Assembly (NCBI GenBank): GCA_002632325.1
Contig: NSJK01000024.1
Coordinates: 1-49,555, forward strand
DNA length: 49,555 bases
Direction of reading: 5' to 3'
Origin: Lysobacterales bacterium
GTDB lineage: Bacteria > Pseudomonadota > Gammaproteobacteria > Xanthomonadales > Rhodanobacteraceae
Of this stretch, positions 24,217-31,263 are shown one piece after another; positions within the stretch are counted from its first letter, which is position 1; each line of letters begins with the position of its first letter. The notes under the pieces are model-generated. The model did no database searches, was not told where the DNA came from, and saw only the letters and a list, made by a program, of their open reading frames with translations. The translations under genes were made by a program, and so were the position numbers.

Positions 24217-25950
24217 ATGACCGACACCACCACGCCACCGGCCGCAGGCCATTCCTTCATTCGCCAGATCGTCGTCGCCGACATGGCCGCGGGCAAGCAC
24301 GGCGGGGCCGTGCGCACGCGCTTTCCGCCCGAGCCCAATGGCTACCTGCATCTGGGCCATGCCAAGGCGATCTGCCTGGACTTCGGCATCGCGCGCGAGT
24401 TCTCGGGCACCACCGCGCTGCGCTTCGACGACACCAATCCGGCCAAGGAAGACATGGAGTATGTCGAGGCGATCAAGGCCGACGTGCGCTGGCTGGGTTT
24501 CGAATGGGACCTCTTGCGCCACAGCTCGGACTATTTCGAGGTGTTCTACCTCGCCGCCGAGAAACTCATCCGCCTGGGCAAGGCCTTCGTCTGCGATCTG
24601 GATGCCGAACAGGTGCGCGCGTATCGCGGCACGCTGACCGAGGCGGGGCGCAATTCGCCCTACCGCGAACGCAGCGTCGAGGAAAATCTCGACCTGTTCC
24701 GGCGCATGCGTGCATGCGAATTCGCCGATGGCGCGCGCACGCTACGCGCGAAGATCGACATGGCCTCGGGCAACATCAACCTGCGCGATCCGGCGCTGTA
24801 CCGGATTCGCCGGCTCACGCATCAGAACACCGGCGACGCCTGGTGCATCTACCCGATGTACGACTACGCGCATCCGCTCTCGGATGCGGTCGAGGGCATC
24901 ACCCACTCGTTCTGCACGCTCGAGTTCGAGGATCACCGCCCGCTTTACGACTGGTGCCTCGACCAGCTCGACCTGCCGACCGACGCGAGCCTGACCGAAC
25001 CCTTGCGCAAGGCCGGTTTGTGGATCCAGCCGACACGCCCGCAGCAGATCGAGTTCGCGCGCGGCAATCTCGATTTCACCGTGATGAGCAAGCGCAAGCT
25101 CATGGCGCTGGTGGCCGAACGCCTGGTCGATGGCTGGGACGATCCGCGCATGCCCACGCTCGCGGGCGTGCGTCGGCGCGGCTTTCCGCCCGCCGCGATC
25201 CGCCAGTTCTGGGAACGCGCGGGTGTGACCAAGCAGAACTCGGTGATCGAGTTCGGCGTGCTCGAGGGCTGCGTGCGCGAAGTGCTCGACGCGAGCGCGG
25301 CGCGGCGCATGGCCGTGCTCGATCCGCTCAAACTGGTCATCGACAACCTCGATGCCTCCCATGCGGAAACGATCGAGTTCTCCAACCATCCCAAGAACGC
25401 CGAGTTCGGCATGCGCCAGGTCCCGTTCGCGCGCGAGTTGTGGATCGAGCGCGAGGATTTCGCCGAAGTGCCGCCCAAGGGCTTCCATCGCCTCGTCCCC
25501 GGCGGTGAAGTGCGCCTGCGCGGCGTCGGCATCGTGCGCTGCACCGACCTCATCAAGGATGCCGCAGGCGCCGTGATCGAAGTCCACTGCACACTCGATT
25601 CCGAGACGCGCCACGGCATGGCCGGCGCCGAACGCAAGGTCAAGGGCACGATCCATTGGGTCAGCGCGCAGCACGCGCTCGCCGCCGAGGTGCGCCTCTA
25701 CGATCGCCTGTTCACCGCGGCCGATCCCGACGATGACAGCGATGGCAAGAGCTACGCCGACCATCTCAACCCGGCGTCCAAGCGCGTCGTGCAGGCCTGG
25801 CTCGAACCCGCAGCAGCGCAGACCGCAGGCGAGCAAGCCCTGCAGTTCGAACGGCTCGGCTACTTCGTCGCCGACCGCCACGATCATGCGCCGCAGCGAC
25901 CCGTGTTCAACCGCATCGTCACACTGCGCGACACCTGGGCCAAGCGCTGA
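24217..25950 (+). CDS. glnS: Glutaminyl-tRNA synthetase
   Basis: A 577-residue class I aminoacyl-tRNA synthetase that charges tRNA-Gln. FPPEPNGYLHLGHAKAICLD holds the HIGH-like motif (H45-L-G-H48) and VMSKRK is the KMSKS loop. LRFDDTNPAKEDMEYVEAIK and YDYAHPLSDAVEGITHSFCT are GlnS markers, and the C-terminal anticodon-binding beta barrels (about 340-575) are complete. Its stop lies 10 bp from that of the convergent acyltransferase. Confidence 0.98.
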   Translation: MTDTTTPPAAGHSFIRQIVVADMAAGKHGGAVRTRFPPEPNGYLHLGHAKAICLDFGIAREFSGTTALRFDDTNPAKEDMEYVEAIKADVRWLGFEWDLLRHSSDYFEVFYLAAEKLIRLGKAFVCDLDAEQVRAYRGTLTEAGRNSPYRERSVEENLDLFRRMRACEFADGARTLRAKIDMASGNINLRDPALYRIRRLTHQNTGDAWCIYPMYDYAHPLSDAVEGITHSFCTLEFEDHRPLYDWCLDQLDLPTDASLTEPLRKAGLWIQPTRPQQIEFARGNLDFTVMSKRKLMALVAERLVDGWDDPRMPTLAGVRRRGFPPAAIRQFWERAGVTKQNSVIEFGVLEGCVREVLDASAARRMAVLDPLKLVIDNLDASHAETIEFSNHPKNAEFGMRQVPFARELWIEREDFAEVPPKGFHRLVPGGEVRLRGVGIVRCTDLIKDAAGAVIEVHCTLDSETRHGMAGAERKVKGTIHWVSAQHALAAEVRLYDRLFTAADPDDDSDGKSYADHLNPASKRVVQAWLEPAAAQTAGEQALQFERLGYFVADRHDHAPQRPVFNRIVTLRDTWAKR

Positions 25951-25960
25951 GCGCAAGCGA

Positions 25961-27094
25961 TCAAGGCGCGCGGCGCGCAAGGCGCCGCGTCAGCGCACGT
26001 GCGCACGGATCGGAATACAGTCTGCCGACCAGCGCGCCAAGTGCCCAGCAGGCCAGCACGGCCGGCACATACCACAGCCAGCCGCGGCGAAGATCGGCGC
26101 CGCTGGAGTTGAATGCGGCCACCACCGCAAACACGACGAACATGTGGCCAAGATAGATTTCGTAGCTGTAGCGTCCCATCGAACGCAGCCATGCCCATCC
26201 GCGCATGCCGGCGCGGCGCGAATGCGCCAGTGCGTAGACGAGAAATGCCGCGGAACACACATGCCAGAACATCACGAAATCGTGCAGCACTGGCCACAAT
26301 TCGCGCATCGCCAGCAGGATCGCCAGCAGCCCCGCAACCCCCAGTCCGCCGATGACGGCCACCCGCACACGCGGCGGCTGCGGCCATTGCCGCACGGCCA
26401 GCGCAACGAGTACGCCGGCGGCAATCGCCCCCATCCCCGGCAGGTAGGACTTCTCTTTCCAGATTTCGTTGTCGGTGATCGCCATGAGCGAGAACGGAAT
26501 CGAACAAACCAGTGCCGCCAGCAGCAGCGACAGCAGGGCGCGACTGCGCACCAATGCGCACAGCAAGGGAAAGCCGAGATAGAAGGCTTCTTCGATCGAG
26601 AGTGACCACAGCACATCCCACCCGCCCGGCAGGTATCCAGTCGCGCCTTCATACCAATTCAGATGCAAGGCCAATGCTGCGAACAACGCGCGAGGCAGCG
26701 ACTGCTCCGGCTTGTCGATGACGAAGTGGGTGACTCCTGCCAGATGCATTGCCGACAGCGCGGCAAGCACCAGCAAGAGGCACGGCACGATGCGCCCGGC
26801 GCGACGTGCGTAGAACGCGCGCAGATCGATCTCGGCCAGACCGCCCCAGCGCGCGAGACAGTGGCTGGCGATGAGAAATCCTGACATCACGAAGAACACG
26901 AACACCGCTTCGTAGCCGCTGTAGCTGAGCGCGCCCAGCACGCGGCCGGGCAGGAAATCTGCAAGCGCGGTCTTTTTGAGCGGAATTCGCAGCGCCAGAT
27001 GGTGCAGCACCACCAGCAGGATCGACAGGCCGCGCAGGGCATCCAGGCCGGGATTGCGCGACAAGGAAATTTCGATTCGGGCCGAGCCGTGCAT
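25961..27094 (-). CDS. OafA/YrhL-type membrane acyltransferase
   Basis: A 377-residue polytopic inner-membrane protein of the Acyltransferase_3 family. The active-site histidine is probably in LSILLVVLHHLALR near the start; other signatures are FFVMSGFLIASHCLARWG, YARRAGRIVPCLLL, LWSLSIEEAFYLGFPLLCAL and the late GRYSYEIYLGHMFVV. About ten hydrophobic helices are visible. Members O-acetylate lipopolysaccharide, exopolysaccharide or peptidoglycan; the acceptor here is unknown. I chose the ATG at 27094 over a TTG at 27136. Confidence 0.9.
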   Translation of the reverse strand: MHGSARIEISLSRNPGLDALRGLSILLVVLHHLALRIPLKKTALADFLPGRVLGALSYSGYEAVFVFFVMSGFLIASHCLARWGGLAEIDLRAFYARRAGRIVPCLLLVLAALSAMHLAGVTHFVIDKPEQSLPRALFAALALHLNWYEGATGYLPGGWDVLWSLSIEEAFYLGFPLLCALVRSRALLSLLLAALVCSIPFSLMAITDNEIWKEKSYLPGMGAIAAGVLVALAVRQWPQPPRVRVAVIGGLGVAGLLAILLAMRELWPVLHDFVMFWHVCSAAFLVYALAHSRRAGMRGWAWLRSMGRYSYEIYLGHMFVVFAVVAAFNSSGADLRRGWLWYVPAVLACWALGALVGRLYSDPCARALTRRLARRAP

Positions 27095-27215
27095 GCCGCG
27101 TTCCAGAAAAAATGCAGCGCGCGATGTTGCAGGCAATCAGGCACACTGGCAATCGCGTCGTCTGCCGCCAGAGGGGACGCGCGGCCCGTCGTCTCCCACT
27201 TTGCGGAAGCCATTC

Positions 27216-27776
27216 ATGACCCCGACCTCGGTTGCGCTGAATTTGCCCGACTGGATCAAGAACGAAATCGACTTCGAGCGCAGCTGCACGAGCGACGAAG
27301 AGCGCGTCGCTCTGGCCATCGCGCTGGCGCGCGGCAATGTCGAGCATCGTGGCGGCGGACCGTTCGGCGCGGCGATCTTCAGCGAATCAGGCCGTCTGGT
27401 CGCGGTCGGCGTCAACCGCGTGGTACCGCAGAACTGCTCGGTCGCGCATGCCGAGATGATGGCCTTCATGCTCGCCCAGCAGCATCTGCAGCGCCATCGG
27501 CTCAACGACGACGGTGGCCGCTACACACTCGCCACCAGCGCGCAGCCCTGTTGCCAATGCTATGGCGCGAGCATCTGGGCCGGCATCGATGAACTGCTGA
27601 TCGGCGCGCGCGCGCAGGATGTCATGGAGCTGTCGCAGTTCGACGAAGGGCCGCTGCCCGCAGACTGGATCGGCGAGCTGGAAAAACGCGGCATCACGGT
27701 ACGCCGCGACATCCTGCGCGAGCAGGCGCGCGAGGTGTTCAAGCTCTACGCACAGCAGGGCGGCGCTGCCTATTGA
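27216..27776 (+). CDS. Nucleoside/base deaminase (CDA superfamily)
   Basis: A 186-residue zinc deaminase. VAHAEMMAF gives H78 and catalytic E80; SAQPCCQCYGASIWAG gives the zinc cysteines C112 and C115. GGGPFGAAIFSESGRLVAVG is close to guanine-deaminase and tRNA-adenosine-deaminase-type sequences. The C-terminal part (LPADWIGELEKRGITVRRDI) resembles guanine deaminase-like proteins more than TadA, so a free base or nucleoside substrate is likely. It is monocistronic and divergent from the acyltransferase. Confidence 0.85.
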   Translation: MTPTSVALNLPDWIKNEIDFERSCTSDEERVALAIALARGNVEHRGGGPFGAAIFSESGRLVAVGVNRVVPQNCSVAHAEMMAFMLAQQHLQRHRLNDDGGRYTLATSAQPCCQCYGASIWAGIDELLIGARAQDVMELSQFDEGPLPADWIGELEKRGITVRRDILREQAREVFKLYAQQGGAAY

Positions 27777-27788
27777 ACCGGCCGGGCG

Positions 27789-28205
27789 GTAGCTTGCTCG
27801 GCTTGCGACGCTTTTGTAGAGCCGAGCTTGCTCGCCTCGCGGCGCTTTTGTAGAGCCGAGCTTGCTCGGCTTGGGGCGTGGCATCGGGGTGGAAAACGCA
27901 GCGGAGCAAGCTCCGCTCTACGGAGCGTTGGTTTTTTAATGCCGAGCTTGCTCGGCTTGCGGCGCTTTTGTAGAGCCGAGCTTGCTCGGCTTGCGACGTG
28001 GCAACGGGGCGGAAAACGCAGCGGAGCAAGCTCCGCTCTACGGAGCATTGGTTTTTAATGCCGAGCTTGCTCGGCTTGCGACGTGGCAACGGGGCGGAAA
28101 ACGCAGCGGAGCAAGCTCCGCTCTACGACGGTGACGGTGCGCGCTTTTGTAGAGCCGAGCTTGCTCGGCTTGCGGCGCGCGGGAGCGGAGCAAGCTCCGC
28201 TCCAC
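27789..28205. repeat. Cluster of SMAG-like REP hairpins
   Basis: The stretch between the deaminase and GH44 genes is filled with palindromes and holds no gene. Forward copies with a GTAG head (GTAGAGCCGAGCTTGCTCGG) lie at 27816, 27850, 27970 and 28149; forward copies without the head at 27938 and 28057; inverted copies (AGCGGAGCAAGCTCCGCTC) at 27900, 28020, 28105 and near 28183. They form a higher-order repeat of about 120 bp (27850-27969, 27970-28088). GTAG-headed REPs of this form are known as SMAG elements in Stenotrophomonas. Forward and inverted copies differ in arm sequence yet each is self-complementary. Confidence 0.85.
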
Positions 28206-28224
28206 GGGAAGGCGTGGCGCGGGG

Positions 28225-29907
28225 TCAATCGAAGCCGTTGGCAAAGATCACGTCGTTGCCGGCAATCACCAGCAGGTTGGCACTCATCGCCGGCAGCGCA
28301 TTGAAGGTGAGCGTGTTTCCCGCGAGCGTGCCGTTGCTGATCGCATGCACGCCCTGGTTGGCATCGAAGCCGTAGAGATTCCACTGTGCGCCCGGTGAGC
28401 TGGCGAAGTTGACCGTCACCGACTGCGTCGATGTCATCTTGTTGGTGAGCAGCAGCATCGTGCGACCCGAGCCGACAAAGGCATAGGAGCCGACCTGATC
28501 GGCATTGCCGCTGGTCGCGCGCACGCTGCTGCCGCTGACCTTCGCGCCGCTGCCGTTGTAATTGAGGAAGAGCGTGAACGCGCGCTCGACACGGGTGTCG
28601 GCCTCGGGTGCGACCCAGCGCGTGGCCATGTCCACACCCTCACGCGCGAAGATGCCGAACAGTTCGGCCTGCGCGACCGCGCCGCTGGCGGTGCCGTCAT
28701 TGCCCCAGCGGTATTCGGTGATCGCCAGTTTCGTACCCGGGCAGTACTGGTTGATCCAGGCGCGCGCGCGCGGAATCAGGTTGGGCTTGCTGTAGTGATT
28801 GGAATCAAAATCGCCCAGGTCGGACAGCCAGGATTCCGACACCCAAGTTGGATCGTGGAGTTCCTTGAGCGCGCGCAAGCGGCGCTGCGCGGTGGCCGCC
28901 GAATCGTCATCGCTCATCGAGACGTTGTCGCCCTGCGGGTAGTAGTGCAGGTCGAGGTAATCCACCGCACGCGCGCCGCCGGCAATCGGATTGGCGCAGA
29001 TCTGCTGCAGATACCAGGCCACGAAGGGCATGCCGCCGTGCGCGGCGCGATCGCTGCCATCCAGGCAATCGTCGGCAGCCGAACCGAACAGGTCGCAGTA
29101 GCCCCAGGTCACCGGGCCGGTCACCTGCGCGGTCGGATCGGCCTGCTTGATCGCCGCGCCATAGGCGAGCGCCTTGGCAAGGGTTTCGTCATAAGTGGTC
29201 GGATCCGGATGCACGTCGCGGTGGGTGGAGTTCCACAGCATCACTTCGTTGTCGAGCGAGTAGAAACGCACGCCGCCGCTGTTGGCTGCGCCGAAGGTTG
29301 CTTTGAGATGATTGATCCAACCCTGCCAGAACGCAGGCGTGACTGCGCTCGAGGTGTCGCTCGGATCGTTGCCGGTGATCGGCTGCCCGTTGCTCTGGCG
29401 CACGCCATTGCCGGCATCGGGATCCCAGGGGTCGGTGGATTGCTGCGCGCCGTACTTGGTGACCGAGAAACCGGCGAAGTAGGGATGGTTCTGCGGGCTG
29501 TCCGCGCGCGGCGTCCAGCCGATGGTCGGGATCGTCATCAGCACATCGGCGCCATAGTCGCGCGCAGTGTCGATGAAAGAGTCGGCGTAGTTGCCTACGG
29601 GTGGCACCTGACTGCGGTCGGAGGCGCCGGGAATGTTCTCGTAGTACCAGTCGGACGCGGTGTTGTGCACGTCGACCTGCCAGTTGTAGCGCGTGGTCGA
29701 GTTGCCACCCCAGCGCCGCAGCGGATAACCGATCTGCGCATTGCGTGCGTCATCGCCATAGTTCACGCCGAAGATCAGCGGACTGAAGGCGCGCACGTCG
29801 GCGCTGGTGTCGACGTTGACGGTGACGGCCGCACCGGCCGCGCCGCTTCCGAAAAGGACCGCAAGCACACACACGGACACGCCGCGTCGCACGACTCGAT
29901 GATTCAT
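28225..29907 (-). CDS. Secreted GH44 beta-glucanase, IFANGFD tail
   Basis: A 560-residue glycoside hydrolase of family 44 (endoglucanase/xyloglucanase, retaining). Signal peptide about 1-27 (ending GAAGAA-V). Markers are FSPLIFGVNYGDDAR, RRWGGNSTTRYNWQVDVHNT and ASDWYYENIPG. The acid/base is probably E221 in SLDNEVMLW and the nucleophile E398 in AITEYRWG. A beta-sandwich follows the barrel, and the protein ends DVIFANGFD. The ATG has AGGAG at good spacing. It should attack plant-type beta-1,4-glucans outside the cell and is a likely type II secretion substrate (inference). It is divergent from rlmM. Confidence 0.92.
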   Translation of the reverse strand: MNHRVVRRGVSVCVLAVLFGSGAAGAAVTVNVDTSADVRAFSPLIFGVNYGDDARNAQIGYPLRRWGGNSTTRYNWQVDVHNTASDWYYENIPGASDRSQVPPVGNYADSFIDTARDYGADVLMTIPTIGWTPRADSPQNHPYFAGFSVTKYGAQQSTDPWDPDAGNGVRQSNGQPITGNDPSDTSSAVTPAFWQGWINHLKATFGAANSGGVRFYSLDNEVMLWNSTHRDVHPDPTTYDETLAKALAYGAAIKQADPTAQVTGPVTWGYCDLFGSAADDCLDGSDRAAHGGMPFVAWYLQQICANPIAGGARAVDYLDLHYYPQGDNVSMSDDDSAATAQRRLRALKELHDPTWVSESWLSDLGDFDSNHYSKPNLIPRARAWINQYCPGTKLAITEYRWGNDGTASGAVAQAELFGIFAREGVDMATRWVAPEADTRVERAFTLFLNYNGSGAKVSGSSVRATSGNADQVGSYAFVGSGRTMLLLTNKMTSTQSVTVNFASSPGAQWNLYGFDANQGVHAISNGTLAGNTLTFNALPAMSANLLVIAGNDVIFANGFD

Positions 29908-30044
29908 GAACTCGACTCCTGACGTTGAAGGCCAACCCACGTCAAACCGTATATGCAATTTGGCAGGCAAAACCGACATCCGGTCACACTCGCCAGTGCT
30001 GCAGCGCACAGGCATGATGCGCGCTTCGCCGCGACCCGACCACC

Positions 30045-31109
30045 ATGCCCACCACCCCAGCTTCCAGCCTGCTTGCCTATTGCCGCCCCGGTTTCGAGAG
30101 CGAATCTGCGCAGGAACTGACGGCACTCGACGCCCGCTGCGGCGGCGGCAGCGGTTATGCACGCGCGCAGCGCGATCGCGCCCACGTCGAATACGTGCTG
30201 GCCGATGCGCAGGCGCAGCAGGCCATCGCCGCGCAGGCACATTGGCGCAGCCTGATATTCGCGCGCCAATTGCTGTGCGTGTTCGGCAATGCGCAGGCAC
30301 TGCCGACGCAGGACCGGCTCGGCGTGCTGCTGCCGCTGATCGAGGCCGATGGGCGGCGTTGGTGCGACGCCTGGGTGGAGACGCCCGACAGCGACGCCAC
30401 CCGCGATCTCGCGCCGCTGTGCCGCGGGCTCAATGCCGCCCTGATCGCGGCGATGAAGCAGCGCCGTCTGCTCGAGCGCAACTCGCGCTGGCGACTGCAT
30501 CTGTGCCTGACCGCGACCGATGCCGCATTTCTCGCCGCCGCCGACATCGCGCAGGCCGCGCCGTGGCCTGGCGGCATTCCACGCCTGAAGTTTCCGCGCG
30601 AGGCGCCGAGCCGCTCCACGCTCAAGCTCGAAGAAGCCCTGCTCGTCCTGCTCGACGAAGGTGAGCGCGAACGCTGGCTCAAGGCCGGCATGCGCGCGGT
30701 CGATCTGGGCGCTGCGCCCGGTGGCTGGACCTGGCAACTGGTCAAGCGCAGCCTGCGCGTGACTGCAGTCGACAATGGGCCGATGGATGCGCAGCTCATG
30801 GCCTCGGGTCTGGTCGAGCATCTGCGCGAGGACGGCTTCCACTACCAGCCGGTCAAGGCCGTCGACTGGCTGATCTGCGACATGGTTGAGCAGCCGCGGC
30901 GCGTCGCCGCGCGCATCGCGCACTGGCTCGCGCAGGGCTGGTGCCGGCACGCGATCTTCAACCTCAAGCTGCCGATGAAGAAGCGCTATGACGAAGTGCA
31001 GTTATGTCTGGACCTGCTGCGCGAGAGCGTGCCCGGCCTGCGCGACCTGCGTGCGCGCCAGCTCTACCACGACCGCGAGGAAATCACCGTGTTCGCCCGG
31101 ATTGGCTGA
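30045..31109 (+). CDS. rlmM: 23S rRNA C2498 2'-O-methyltransferase
   Basis: A 354-residue RlmM with an N-terminal THUMP-like domain (YCRPGFESESAQEL, HVEYVLADAQAQQA) and a C-terminal Rossmann methyltransferase: RAVDLGAAPGGWTWQLVKR for SAM binding, TAVDNGPMD, VDWLICDMVEQP and FNLKLPMKKRYDEVQ. The K-D-K-E set is typical of RNA 2'-O-methylation. The full family length is present. Confidence 0.95.
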   Translation: MPTTPASSLLAYCRPGFESESAQELTALDARCGGGSGYARAQRDRAHVEYVLADAQAQQAIAAQAHWRSLIFARQLLCVFGNAQALPTQDRLGVLLPLIEADGRRWCDAWVETPDSDATRDLAPLCRGLNAALIAAMKQRRLLERNSRWRLHLCLTATDAAFLAAADIAQAAPWPGGIPRLKFPREAPSRSTLKLEEALLVLLDEGERERWLKAGMRAVDLGAAPGGWTWQLVKRSLRVTAVDNGPMDAQLMASGLVEHLREDGFHYQPVKAVDWLICDMVEQPRRVAARIAHWLAQGWCRHAIFNLKLPMKKRYDEVQLCLDLLRESVPGLRDLRARQLYHDREEITVFARIG

Positions 31110-31198
31110 TGCGCGCCGGCGCCCGGCGAGCCCAGCCACCGCCAGATCTGCTTCACACTGGCAGCGCCGCCCCGATCGCGGGAGAATCACGCGACAGG

Positions 31199-31211
31199 AT
31201 GTTTGAAACAT
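31199..31211. promoter_or_regulatory. Perfect 13-bp palindrome upstream of nuclease gene
   Basis: ATGTTT-G-AAACAT, an AT-rich dyad in GC-rich sequence, 53 bases before the ATG of the secreted nuclease gene and after the rlmM stop. It could be an operator; no regulator is assigned. Confidence 0.35.
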
Positions 31212-31263
31212 TTGCCGCGCACACTGCGCGCAGGGGAGCTTGTACTTCAGAACGGGGATGACG

